Shown here: positions 10,219 to 20,283 of the stretch, piece after piece
How the letters are laid out: each line of letters opens with the position of its first letter
How positions within the stretch are numbered: position 1 is the first letter of the stretch
Assembly: GCA_003427395.1 (NCBI GenBank)
Contig: BFEA01000612.1
Coordinates: forward strand, 33,454-68,566
Direction: 5' to 3'
Origin: Chara braunii
Taxonomy: Eukaryota; Streptophyta; Charophyceae; Charales; Characeae
DNA: 35,113 nt
Program-made: the position numbers and the translations under genes
The notes under the pieces: model-generated
The model's input: only the letters and a program-made list of their open reading frames with translations
The model's database searches: none
Told to the model about the DNA's origin: nothing

Positions 10219-10675
10219 GTTAGAAAGCACATTAATCACACTAGGAGTTTTTTGACTCACCTCTGGACATCACTGCAGTCAGATACATTTAGGAAAGTGT
10301 TTTTGTGTGTATGCCCCAATTGTTGCGAGTGGGACCTTGTCCCAGGGGAACCGCTTTTGGGTTCAATTTGACAAGTTTACAAAAGGTATGCGAGACTATT
10401 TTAGTCAACAGGAAGAGTCTCTGATTTCCCGGTACCAGTATGGATGTCAGCAGTGTCGAAACTTCCAACTTTGCAAAGTCTGAGGGAAAAGTCTCACTTG
10501 GGATAAATTTCCGAAGTCCCACTTGTTCAAAGTCACAGGGCAAAGTCTCACTTGACCATTTTTGGGTATGATAGGTTGTAATATGAAAATCAACTTCAAT
10601 AAAGACTATCACCATTGTACAGTTGTCCCCCTGTCCAGTACAACGCATAAACAGACTAGTTGTCACTGTCGCTCT
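10219..10675. other. Unassigned stretch with inverted AAGTCCCACTT words
   Basis: No gene recognised. GAGTGGGACCTTGTCCCAGG (about 10330) is roughly inverted by TCCGAAGTCCCACTTG (about 10511), and AAAGTCTCACTTG occurs twice (about 10489, 10543). The words resemble the arms of the foldback at 15835-15969. Confidence 0.4.
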
Positions 10676-10696
10676 TTATTATTATTATTATTATTA

Positions 10697-10760
<64 letters not shown>
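10676..10760. repeat. ATT/TTA microsatellite
   Basis: Almost uninterrupted ATT units ending just before the first LINE-like codons; the two frames running through it are Ile or Leu/Tyr homopolymers. Confidence 0.95.
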
Positions 10761-10761
<1 letters not shown>

Positions 10762-10764
10762 TAC

Positions 10765-13657
10765 TACTACTTTCAGTTGTCACTGGGAGAACTAGTCAAT
10801 CAAGGGGTGTTGACTTTGCTATATAAAAAATGAGACAAGACAAATATTCATAATTATAGACCTATCACTCTACTCCCAGTAGTATATAAATTGGCAGCGA
10901 AGGCGTTAGCGAATCGTTTATTGAAAATAGCAACTGAAATCATTCATCCTACTCAAACAGGATTTATTGAGGGGAGAAACATTCAAGATAACATACTACT
11001 AATAAATGAATTAATTAAATTATCAAGACAATCCAAACATAATGTTGTTTTTATCTTCATAGATTTTGAGAAAGTCTATGATCATGTGGATTATTTTTTT
11101 CTGGACAAATGTTTGGAAAAATTTAACTTCGGTCTTGGATTTCGGAGATGGATAGAGATCTTGCACTCAAACGCCACTACCAGGGTGATGATAAATGGAA
11201 ACCTAACACCACCAATAACACTCGAACGATCAGTGAGACAAGAAAATTTGATTGTCCCTCTTCTTTTTGTATTCGTAATGGAGGTCCTAGCGGCTAATCT
11301 ACGATGCAACAAGGATATTAAAAGAATACAGGTCAGTTATATTCCAGAAGAGGCCATACTTGTATGTTCACTATTCGCTGATGATCTTTCTTTAATGGTA
11401 GAAACATTTTTGGACAATTGAGCAGCAATTAAAATTTTGATGGACAAATTTTGTGAATTATCAGATATAATGATTAACTGGGGGGCTAAAACTCACGGAG
11501 GGTGGATACATCACCAGGGAGTGAGACCCCTAGAGCAACCAAGGATTAACTGGATGCCACTAACAACCCCAATCAGAGTGTTAGGCATTTCTTTATCTGC
11601 AGAAGAAAAACCATTAACAAACAATGACTGGATCTCCAAGCCGACCCTAGCTAAATTGGAATTATGGAAAGATAAGCAGACATCTATTATTGGACGATCG
11701 CTGGTTATAAACAATGTGATCCTTGCGTTGATATGGTACAAATCAACAGTATGGTCTCTGGACAAGCCGACTCTCAAATCTCTACAGAAACAAATCACAA
11801 CTTACCTCTGGAGAGGTAATCATGAATATAAAAATGTAATAAGTAGAGTGGCCTGACAAGCGATAATCCAACCCAAGATAAGAGGGGGATTGGGAATATT
11901 AGACTCTGCCACTCAAACAATGACACTCTCCATTCAGTGGATACTAAGATTACTTTTCAATCCAAACGTACCCTGGTTAACTCTGGCATTGGAGCAAATT
12001 TCACGACGAGCTCCAACATCTCCTGAGGGGACAGATCCGATGATATGGTTGGAGAATCGCTATTGGACAATCCCAAAAGGTACAGTACAGGCCTCATCAC
12101 AAGAAACAGACCCTCATCGTCGAGCAACAAGGGATGATTTAAAAAATGATACATTTTGGAAGGATCTGCTACGGACTTGGTGCAAACTACCGCTCCCAGA
12201 TAAAGTTCCACCAAATCGGTGGGAAGAAGTATGTCAGCAACCTCTATTCAACAATAGATGAATCACCAATACTCAGGGTAGGATGCTTTACTATATGGAC
12301 TCTCCCTGGAAGGGATTGATTAGAAAAGGTACACTTAAAATTGGGGATATCTGGAGTTCAGAGGATCTGGACTAGCGTACTCTCCCAGACCTCAAATCCA
12401 AATTGCGCTATGGTAAGGGGACAGAAGAGGCACTAGAGACAATAATTGAATCCATTCCCTTAGAGTGAGTGAAGATCCTCAAGAAAGGACCACAAATTAA
12501 GGAAGGTGATTGGGTTGGCATCCAAGGGGAAACCCTGCTGTCAGAAATGTAATAATAGTAAATCCAGATGGGACCATTCTTATCTCCTTGTTTTCGCTCA
12601 CACAAAACATAAAATTATGGAAAGTCAATCAAAGGAATCCATATGGGTCACAACAGAGCAAGTTTTCAGGATTAGAGTCTCGAGGTGCAAAGAACATTGA
12701 ATGGCTTTTAAGCCATCATGTGCAATTAATAATTTGGCCTTAGACCCGACATCCTGGATATGGACGGTCCCCATGGGGAGACGAGGAAATTGCATCCGCT
12801 CCCTTCACTCACTAACAGCCAAATCAATATACCGTATGTTAAGACCAAGGTTGAACCTGAAAGACAGAGTGGAAGCAAGATGGATGAAACAACTAAATGT
12901 CAGCAAGGAGGAATTACAAAACATCAAATGGTTCAAAACGATAAAGACCAAGTCGGCCAAAGCAGCCTCACTGCAATGGCAGATAGACCATCGATGTCTC
13001 CCAACCAATGATTGGCTTATAGACAGATCCTCTCTAGAGCAGAGGGGGGTAGCTTTACCTTGGTGTAAACTGTGCTGCTCAACTTTTCCATCTAGGAAAA
13101 TTCCGGAAACCATTGAACACATCTTTCTGCAATGTCTAGGAGCAGTTTGGCTGTGGAGATGGTGAGACAGGACCTGGACCAACATTAACACATCTCAATC
13201 CTGGTCGTGAAAGTGGAAAGCATTTTTATGTGAAACCTGGTCTCCGGATCAAAATGATAAATTTTCATGCAATCTATTTGTAAGCGGAAGACGAGCCAGT
13301 CTCTGGGCCCTATGGAGGCGCAGATGCACTTTTGAAATGGAGGGAGCAAGGCTGGAGGGCCCAGAATTTACAGAATCAATCAAACTGCAAGTGCAGACAG
13401 TTATATTATCTCAATGGGATAAAGTAAAAGAAAAGATTAAATTTCTTTCCTCAGAAAAAGAAATCCTACAACACATACAACAGTTCAGTGGTGCATGGCT
13501 AGGAGGGCCTCAAGGGGGCAAGATAGGGGAGATTAAATGGAGCAAGGACAGGGGAGTAACACTGGCTGGACGAAAGAAAGAAGTCCTGAAGGATTACCGT
13601 TTAAAGTTTCATGAATGGACAAATGTAGACCCTGCTGTACCCCTTCGCCCCCTTTAA
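10765..13657 (+). pseudogene. LINE ORF2 pseudogene: reverse transcriptase + zinc-binding domain
   Basis: In non-LTR retrotransposons this protein copies element RNA at the nicked target. The frame shows NYRPITLLPV (from 10852), FIDFEKVYD (about 11059), and the catalytic FADD box at 11374-11385. A C-terminal zf-RVT zinc-binding region follows, with CKLC and H-x4-C (13064-13135), and the conserved end DYRLKFHEW (to 13657). The frame is broken by stops at 11419, 11854, 12259, 12373, 12466, 13163 and 13208, plus at least one frameshift between 12541 and 12701; a further TGA is at 10831. Most stops stand where a Trp is plausible. The endonuclease domain is absent. It cannot be functional. Confidence 0.88.
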
Positions 13658-13928
13658 GAATTCCCAGACCCCTTCCCTCCCTCCTCCTTAAGCCTGGTTC
13701 CGTTGAGTTGGTTTGGACTTGAGCAGGAAGAAATGGCTTGAAAGTTCTGTTGGAGAGAGCAATTTTTGATACTGTAGAACTGCAGAATTTGCAGAACATT
13801 TCCTACAAAAGATATAGGAGGTAGCACTGCTAGCAACATCACGAGCATCTGGCGGCCAGTTTCTGGCTGAAGAGGCAGTTCTTCCTAATCTCCCCACTTC
13901 CTGTTTCCTTGATCAAGCATCATTTGTA

Positions 13929-13985
13929 TGAGGGACGCTGGACCCATTTTCCAGCAGGTGCAGCTCCCCACCAATAGACTGGAGC
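13929..13985 (+). other. Shared LINE 3' tail with hairpin
   Basis: GGGACGCTGGACCCATTTTC followed by CAGCAGGTG and CTCCCCACCAATAGA. GCTGGA pairs with TCCAGC around a 7-nt loop, and GGGA can pair with TCCC outside it. Related copies are at 9943-9998 (plus strand) and at 321-380, 2657-2716, 5668-5727, 14496-14551 and 27443-27500 (minus strand). Confidence 0.8.
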
Positions 13986-14059
13986 TAGTAGCTGGGCTGT
14001 TAGTGGTGGATGCTCATAGCAACATCACTAACAGTCTCAGCAACTGTTTTCTTTAAAAA

Positions 14060-14329
14060 AAAAAAAAAAAAGAAAAAAAAAAAAAAAGAAGGCTCAGTAG
14101 GCTTGAGCTGAGGATTGTATGGAAGAGGTTGAGGGTTCAACAATGGATCACATTGAACTAATTGATATACAAAATGTTGATGTCCATCCTCCTTGTCCAT
14201 AGTCTCGGGTATCTTAGCTTAACAGAAAGGCTCCAGGTNAAAAAAAAAAAAGAAAAAAAAAAAAAAAGAAGGCTCAGTAGGCTTGAGCTGAGGATTGTAT
14301 GGAAGAGGTTGAGGGTTCAACAATGGATC
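14060..14329. other. Mis-joined contig ends: exact 90-bp duplication around one N
   Basis: 14060-14149 and 14240-14329 are identical (poly(A) end plus GAAGGCTCAGTAGGCTTGAG and onward), and the second copy starts right after a single N at 14239. As at 2513, this looks like unmerged overlapping contig ends rather than a genomic duplication. Confidence 0.8.
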
Positions 14330-14400
14330 GCAACATTGAACAAGACACATGCAGAGTGTTTGGTTGTCTATCCTCTTATTAGTACGTGGTCATGTGTATC

Positions 14401-14551
14401 TTTTTTTTTTTTTTTGGGGTGAAAGCCCCTGCGTAAGCCCTCCATCCCGGCGGTGGTAAGAGAACTGCCCGAATTGAGGGCTTATCTATTGGGCTGCTCC
14501 ATCTATTGGTGGGAAGCGGCACCTGCTGGAAACCGGGTCCAGCGTCCCATT
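14401..14551 (-). mobile_element. E4: LINE-type 3' tail on the minus strand
   Basis: Fifteen T (14401-14415), then 80 bp, then the shared tail at 14496-14551 with hairpin arms GCTGGA/TCCAGC read on the minus strand. The extra 80 bp between poly(A) and hairpin is also seen, with different sequence, in the long LINE. How far the element extends rightward is unclear. Confidence 0.65.
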
Positions 14552-15199
14552 AAAATTTACATGGATCACGGGGATTGTTAGCTGTTGTTTCTGTGGCTGC
14601 GGCCCTATCTGTTGACTACCCGGGGCTTTGATTGTCCCATGGAGCTGCCAGTAAAACCCCAACCCGTCTAAGAGCCCTTTTACTGTCTGACCTCAGCCCT
14701 GTTCAGTGTCTCCCTGTCCGGACCTTGGCACCCTTTAAGCCATAAACCCTCATTAAACCCTTATGTGGCGTTCAGAGCATAAAGATCTACCCTGGGTGGA
14801 ACGTGTTACAGAGCAATGCAAAGAATCTGTAACCTTACCTACTACCTTTCTGACCCCACAGCTGCGTTTATTAGTCCCATCTGCAACGAGCAACCCCTTG
14901 GTCATGTAGTTCTGAGTTGTATGGTCAACAGGGGTCCCCCCAGCCCCTGTACTGGTGGGGGGCCGTGCTCATCACAGTTACTGCTCGGGTCCGGTGCAGG
15001 GCTGCCCTAGTGTCCTTGATGAGATACTGAGAAGCCGTTGTAACGTTGTTGATGTTGGTTGTTGTCGCTGAAGGATGCTGATGTACTTACGATGTGAGTC
15101 GGCTGGCCACCTGGTGGGGGAGGTCTGGGATCGGGAAAGTGTGACGGAACGGGCTCCAGGTATTAGCTATGGGTTCAGTTGTGTGGCTGGTGTAGCGAA
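14552..15199. other. Unassigned stretch, possibly body of E4
   Basis: No recognised domain, RNA gene or repeat. The short frames are unconvincing. Confidence 0.35.
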
Positions 15200-15407
15200 C
15201 TACCTTCTTCCCCCGAACATAACGCATAATATGTGTTGTATTCGAGTTTTCAAATTTGAAACAAAATCGAATAGAAAGCATACGCGTTGTATTCGAAATT
15301 TAGGGCTATTCGAATAGAACGCATATGTGTTGCATTCGAATAGAACACACCCTACGCATTGTATTCGTTTACTACACATATGTGTTATGTTCAGGGGAAG
15401 AAGGTAG
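15200..15407. mobile_element. Foldback MITE, CTACC family, copy 1 (208 bp)
   Basis: Left end CTACCTTCTTCCCCCGAACA and the inverted right end (complement CTACCTTCTTCCCCTGAACA) match over about 30 bp. The interior repeats the word TGTGTTGTATTCGA and close variants. No coding sequence. I could not define a target duplication. Confidence 0.8.
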
Positions 15408-15509
15408 CAGTTACCTACGTACAGGGTTGTCGAGCTACGGGAACAGGCTCCACGTACTAGGCTATCGATTACGATATCAAGTCTGCTGTGCTGGATGGGA
15501 GTCCTCGGA

Positions 15510-15681
15510 ACCCCCTCATGAGGGCCTATAGTAGCATGCTCATACCTAGCTCCGCGACGGGCTTGTACAACTCTGCTTCAACCGGGGCTGAGCAGGGGAG
15601 CAGGAGTCCCCCCTACGTAGGCCGGGTGCCTGCGACCGCTGTCTGGTCAAGTCACCCCAGCAAGATGGTGATGGACAATGG
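15510..15681 (-). repeat. Inverted copy of the window-start repeat
   Basis: The reverse complement matches 4-168 closely: GGTGAC(T/C)TGACCAGACAG, then TGCTCAGCCC(C/T)GGTTGAAG, then GGAGCTAGGTATGA(G/A)CATG. The minus-strand frame across it has no recognised domain. Confidence 0.8.
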
Positions 15682-15834
15682 CCCCGGGCGGTTAAAACTA
15701 GGGTAGGATAGGGTGGGTAGTGTTGCGCCAGGGAAATCAACGAGAGGAAGTGTGGGTGGGGTCTTCCAAGGGGGTCATCCAAATAACTGAATGGCCGATT
15801 ACCAAGGGTAACTTTGACCATTGTTTACCGTGGC

Positions 15835-15969
15835 TAAAGTCCCAGGGTGAAGTCCCACTTGGTCGTATCCTTCATTTCTGACTGTCCACCTTACCTTCAC
15901 AATCTACGGTCATGAATCGAGAATTCGGGAATCGGGATAAGTGGGACTTGATCCCGGGGCCCGACTTTT
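15835..15969. mobile_element. Small foldback element (135 bp)
   Basis: Left arm TAAAGTCCCAGGGTGAAGTC then CCACTTGG is inverted imperfectly by GGATAAGTGGGACTTGATCC then CGGGGCCCGACTTT. Non-coding; related words occur at 10330-10555. Confidence 0.6.
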
Positions 15970-16112
15970 CTGCAAAGGACGGCCTCACAGGAATGATTCA
16001 GAATCAATCATATAATCATTGTGATGCCAATTATTTACAAAACAGTTGCTGGAAAACACACAATGCATGCAAAATCTGTACTATACCCTCCTAAGGGAGT
16101 GACAAATTTGAG

Positions 16113-16115
<3 letters not shown>

Positions 16116-16155
<40 letters not shown>
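16116..16155. repeat. Poly(T), 40 bp
   Basis: Uninterrupted T run. No shared LINE-type tail follows it, so its source element is unknown. Confidence 0.9.
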
Positions 16156-16158
<3 letters not shown>

Positions 16159-16186
16159 TATTACGGCAATCATCAGCAACTTTGCC

Positions 16187-16665
16187 AGCAAGATCCAATC
16201 AGCAGTCAAAGAGGAAGAAGATACGACGAAGCTGCTACGGTGGAGCCATGCCTTCGAATCCTCCCATTGTGCCCCGAGTAAAACGTACGGTCATTATGCC
16301 TGGAGTCCTGATAGAGCATGCCGCCGCTCTCGAGTTGGATAGGACTTTCTCTTATTTCCTCTAAGAAAGCAAAGGTGCCTAATATATACAATTACAAGGC
16401 AGTCGCAGGAAGGGGGAAAAAAAAAAGGACTTCCACTAAATAATACCCAAATCGCATTTGGAGCCCCCTAAGTTAAATAAGGTATCGAAGGCCGGAGGCG
16501 CAAGAGAGAGCACGCTTTCCTTTGTTTGGGCAAGATCCGATCAGCAGTAGGAGAGGAAGATGATACAAGCTGCGACAGTGGAGCCATCCCTCATAAAGCA
16601 TTGGCTTGGCTTTGGGGCCTCCTAACATTGTACTCGTCCAAATAAAACGTACGGTCATTATCCCT
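16187..16665. repeat. Direct repeat pair, offset about 340 bp
   Basis: 16187-16303 and 16530-16665 share GCAAGATCC(A/G)ATCAGCAGT, GGTGGAGCCAT / AGTGGAGCCAT and AAAACGTACGGTCATTAT. The last word is the arm of the CTACC-family foldbacks, so both copies carry at least a half-element. Confidence 0.7.
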
Positions 16666-16720
16666 GTATTTGGAGCAACTTACAGTCTAGATACAGCAAT
16701 AAGGACTGTACATTCTATTC
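16641..16720. mobile_element. Foldback MITE, CTACC family, core only
   Basis: AATAAAACGTACGGTCATTA...CTGTAT is inverted by ATACAG...TAAGGACTGTACATTCTATT with a few mismatches. The outer CTACC ends are not recognisable here. Confidence 0.6.
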
Positions 16721-16826
16721 CGGGGAGGAGGGTCGTCCAGTAAGCACAGCAGACTCTGGAGAGCTTCTCCTCGAGCAGCAAAGTGTCTGTATAAAAATGG
16801 CCAACTCTAAAATTGTTCTCCTCCTC

Positions 16827-16827
<1 letters not shown>

Positions 16828-16866
<39 letters not shown>
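16828..16866. repeat. Poly(C), 39 bp
   Basis: Uninterrupted C run followed by C-rich sequence to about 16925. The minus-strand poly-Gly frame is an artefact. Confidence 0.95.
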
Positions 16867-17082
16867 ACTCCCCTCCTTCCCCCCCTTTCCTTCACCGCCC
16901 TTCCCCCTCCTTCCCCCCCTCTTCCCCTTCTCTTAAATTGGCTGCACCCATCGTAATGTTGTTCGATTAAAAGTTTATAAGAATTTAAAAAGAATAGGAA
17001 AGAAACTTTGTGTGGTACTCCCCGCTTTGGCCTTGGCCTTGGCCTTGTGCAATATAGCGCCTAGGAGAAGTTGGCAAGTACT

Positions 17083-17262
17083 GGGGGCATTTTGCAAAGC
17101 TGGACGGTACCCGGTAGGGGTATATTGCGAAGATGCGGGTCCAACCGACGCCAGGGGTATTTGACAAAATATTTTTTTTGACAGAGGGGCATTCCGCTCT
17201 ACCCACATCTTTTAGGGGCATTTTGGCATATATCTCAACTTATGCGGTTATTTCGCAAATTA
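17083..17262. repeat. Degenerate short-period repeat (29-37 bp)
   Basis: Six copies of a GGGG(C/T)ATTTTGCNAA-like motif start at 17083, 17117, 17154, 17186, 17215 and 17245. Just upstream GGCCTT is tandemly repeated (17033-17046). Function unknown. Confidence 0.6.
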
Positions 17263-17687
17263 TCCCTAAAAAAAAAAAAAAGGAGAGGAGAGATATATAA
17301 TATATTAGCATGGCCCCTGATGTGCACAGATGACACGCGCAAATCAAAAATTATCTACAAATGATAAAAAATTAAAAATAAGGACTGTAGTATGATCATG
17401 CTCAAATCACAATGCAAAAGTCATTGCAAAAATAAAACAATGCAAAAGTCAACTTTGAAACAATGGCCTCGCTCTGCTACTCACCAAATGTGGAAAATGA
17501 TACACCACCATGTTTTTTGTCTTTTGTGCACGCGGTGAGTAGTAGAGAGAGGCCCAATGCAAGTGTTCAAACTGGATCAGAAGTGGAAAATGACAAAGGA
17601 GAGGAATGGATGACGTTGGCTTGATTTGCTGATTCAGAAGATTTCCAAGTTTGAAAGTGATTGCTATTTTGCCCGAGCGACCGAGTT

Positions 17688-17689
<2 letters not shown>

Positions 17690-17764
<75 letters not shown>
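17690..17764. repeat. GT microsatellite
   Basis: Continuous GT units of about 75 bp; both overlapping frames (Cys/Val or His/Thr repeats) are artefacts. Confidence 0.97.
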
Positions 17765-17767
<3 letters not shown>

Positions 17768-17913
17768 AAGTTAGCTATATTAGTGTATTCTTCTCTCATG
17801 TATCTCATCTTCTTGCCAGTACTCAGCTATCTCATCCTCTCGTTAGTCTATGTATGTATAGTGCGGGGGAACACCAACCAACCCGGATCTCTCCCTAGCC
17901 CACGGGGTAGGTT

Positions 17914-17970
17914 GGCACCACAGTAGTGGTGCAAGAGCAAGGCTGTACCAGTCCCTCATCACGGTGATGA
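17914..17970. other. Two adjacent perfect hairpins
   Basis: GCACCAC-AGTA-GTGGTGC and CCTCATCAC-G-GTGATGAGG lie about 23 bp apart. They could be part of a transposon end or a transcribed structure; nothing nearby decides between these. Confidence 0.6.
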
Positions 17971-18072
17971 GGCGTGGGCAGGCATTGCCAATGGGGGAAA
18001 TCGACGGTGCTAGTGGCGAGCACTAAGGCCAGTCGCTGCCCCCCCCCCACCCCCCCCCCCCCCCCAGCCCCA

Positions 18073-18272
18073 CATTAGAGGTGTCCAATGGCCAATATTC
18101 TCGCTGCATAGCAACCAACAACATCAGCGACGGTCCTGCCAATGCTGGCTTGGGGGCACAAACACATCTAGATGTGTATAAGAGACAGCATTAGAGGTGT
18201 CCAATGGCCAATATTCTCGCTGCATAGCAACCAACAACATCAGCGACGGTCCTGCCAATGCTGGCTTGGGGG
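18073..18272. other. Adapter-mediated false duplication
   Basis: 84 bp at 18073-18156 are repeated exactly at 18189-18272. Between them lies ACACATCT followed by AGATGTGTATAAGAGACAG (18162-18188), which is the Nextera mate-pair junction adapter with its first half truncated. One copy is an assembly artefact. Confidence 0.95.
18170..18188. other. Nextera adapter left in the assembly
   Basis: AGATGTGTATAAGAGACAG is the reverse complement of the sequence at 2400-2418. Confidence 0.97.
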
Positions 18273-18658
18273 GACAACGGGTTGATGCAGCTGAGTGGGA
18301 GGTTGAGGATGAGAGGGCAGTTGGCGATGGAGAGAGGGAATATGCCACTGATGACGCAGGTGAGTGGGAAGGGGAGTGGGGACTATTGGCAACGGTGGAA
18401 ACGGCGGCAGCAGCAGCGGTGGCGGCAATGGCAAAAGCAGAAGCAAATACAGCAACAGTAACAACAACAACATCAACAACAACAATAATGGAGGTGGAGC
18501 AGGGGTTTATGGCAGAGGCGGTGGTTGTGGTAGAGGAGAGGCAAGGAATGGGCGAGATTGGCGAGAAGGGTGGGATGGTTGACAACAACAATAACAACTT
18601 CAACAACGGTGGCGAGCAGCGAATGAGCCAACTGGGTGAGACGGGCATGAAAGAGGAT

Positions 18659-18696
<38 letters not shown>

Positions 18697-18730
18697 CGAG
18701 ATGGAGGAGAGGGGAGACAACGCAGACAGC

Positions 18731-18812
<82 letters not shown>

Positions 18813-18964
18813 GCAAGGCCGGCGAAAACAACGAGATGGTTGAGATGGAAGAGGACAATGACAACAACAACAACAATAACAATAACAACGATGGTGAGCA
18901 GGGATTGCGGGAAAAGGGTGAGGAGGGTGAGAAGGATGACACTGACAACAACATCGACGGCGAT

Positions 18965-19045
<81 letters not shown>

Positions 19046-19393
19046 TTCAACAACAACAAAAACAAAAACAAAAACAACAACAAAAAAAACAACAATTGTT
19101 ACAGTAATAGCAACAAGAATAACAACAATCACGACGACGGCGGCGGCGACAACCACGGGGGCAACGGGGCAGAGAGTGGTGCTTCTGCATCCAAGCTCCT
19201 TATCAGCATCATGGGAAAGATGCCGCCATCAGTGCAGTGGGGGGGAATTCGTAGCTTGTTGCGGCTGGCGAAGTGGGGTTTGAGGTTGAAGGTACGACTT
19301 ACCGTTCCCCCCCAACCCTACCCGGTGTTTTCTCATGACGAATCCGACGAATCGTGTCTTCTTTTCTGGCACCTGGTGGGGATAGGTAGATGA
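18197..19393 (+). CDS. Asn-rich open frame (doubtful gene)
   Basis: A 398-codon frame with an acidic, Ala-rich start and long Asn runs from AAC repeats (18656-18700, 18730-18811, 18966-19050). It ends in a short non-repetitive tail (from about 19165) without a recognised domain. The first codons lie in the second copy of the adapter-duplicated segment, so the start is unreliable. Frames of similar length exist on the opposite strand across the same repeats, so length alone is no evidence. It could be a low-complexity protein exon or simply an open microsatellite. Confidence 0.25.
18656..19065. repeat. AAC microsatellites in three blocks
   Basis: Three long blocks of AAC units separated by about 30-150 bp of more complex GA-rich sequence. 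Confidence 0.95.
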
Positions 19394-19879
19394 TCTCCCT
19401 GCGATGATTAGGGTTGATTGCCTCTCATCTTTCTAACCCTCAACTCTTAATCATGAAAGGATTGTTGATGAGTACGTCTGTTATTGCTGGTGAGCATATG
19501 TGCGAAATGACATCTATATACGTCATTGTATAGGGGATATATGGTTCATGAGCAGGAGGTCAATCCTTGCCCTGCGTTGGGAAGTTATCAATGCCTCTGC
19601 TCCTTTTGGTGATACAGGTGAGCCAAGTACATATACAGAGTGCCTGCACACATCATAGTATAGAGATGTTGGACTCGATTTCCAGCTCACATAGAGCACA
19701 TCAACTCTGGGGTTTCGCTTCATATCTGTGTAAGGGTTCAATTTCTGGCTTGATTGATAGAATTGGGCTTGATGCCTCACTTACTATGGTGCTATTAGGG
19801 GATAGGGTTTTCCCTTCAGGGGACATGTATTAATCGATGAATGAAGATAGACAGATTGGATGTTATCTTATATGGATTA
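19394..19879. other. Unassigned stretch
   Basis: No domain, RNA gene or repeat recognised. It adjoins the truncated 3' side of the gypsy element. Confidence 0.4.
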
Positions 19880-20283
19880 TTGTGTTTCCAATGGTCTAAA
19901 GCCTGCCTGAGAGCGTAGAGTTCCATATCATATGTCGATGCTGCAACTTTCTTTGAGGGCAGCCTGACTTACATGAACTCTACGAGCCTAAAACCATTAT
20001 CGTCATCTTGCTGTAGGACGACACCTATGCCATACTAACTAGCGTTTGTAGTAACAACAAAGGGTAATGACGGATCAACAACTTTGAGGACATGATATTC
20101 TATTAAGGCCTTCTTCAATTTCTTGAAGGCTGACGTACAATCCTGGTCCCACTTCCAGATAGTCTCTTTCTTCAGTAACCTACGAAGGGGAGCAACGATC
20201 GTGGAGAAGTTCCTTATGAACTTCCTATAGTAGTTAGCCAATAATAAAAACGAACGCAACTATGTAAGTGTCCTCGAAGTTGG
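19880..20283 (-). pseudogene. Gypsy RT thumb/RNase H remnant
   Basis: Begins in the same frame as the RT and carries LRSFLLLANYYRKFIRNFST, then FVVTTNAS, YGIG and ELYALRQALDHW, which are RNase H-type motifs. Stops interrupt it: a TGA after I-I-D (where Trp is usual), a TAG shortly after, a TAG after TTNAS (where Gln is usual) and a TAA after EFM. The similarity ends at about 19880. Confidence 0.8.

Larger units (their letters stand above)
10765..14088 (+). mobile_element. LINE (L1-like non-LTR retrotransposon), 5'-truncated and decayed
   Basis: Contains an ORF2-type pseudogene (10765-13657), a 3' untranslated region of about 270 bp, the shared hairpin tail (13929-13985), a further 70 bp and an A-rich end (14055-14088). 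No apurinic-type endonuclease region is present; recognisable coding sequence begins abruptly next to the ATT repeat. A target duplication could not be identified, partly because the 3' flank is disturbed by a mis-assembly. Confidence 0.85.

Noticed and set aside
10562-10826. Two overlapping frames with long Ile or Leu runs
   Set aside because: Translation of the ATT repeat in two frames; no conserved ends.
11419-13210. TGA read as Trp (variant genetic code)
   Set aside because: One of the stops is TAG, frameshifts are also present, and the gypsy copy decays in the same way, so mutation is the simpler explanation.
16116-16155. Poly(T) as the end of another E-type element
   Set aside because: The shared tail does not follow it.
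17914-18005. Helitron 3' end (hairpins, then CTAGT downstream)
   Set aside because: The CTAGT word is about 40 bp from the nearest hairpin, not the usual 10-12, and no 5' TC end or helicase was seen.
18124-19156. Leu- and Val-rich minus-strand frames, up to 323 codons
   Set aside because: They read the complement of the AAC blocks and cross the adapter scar.
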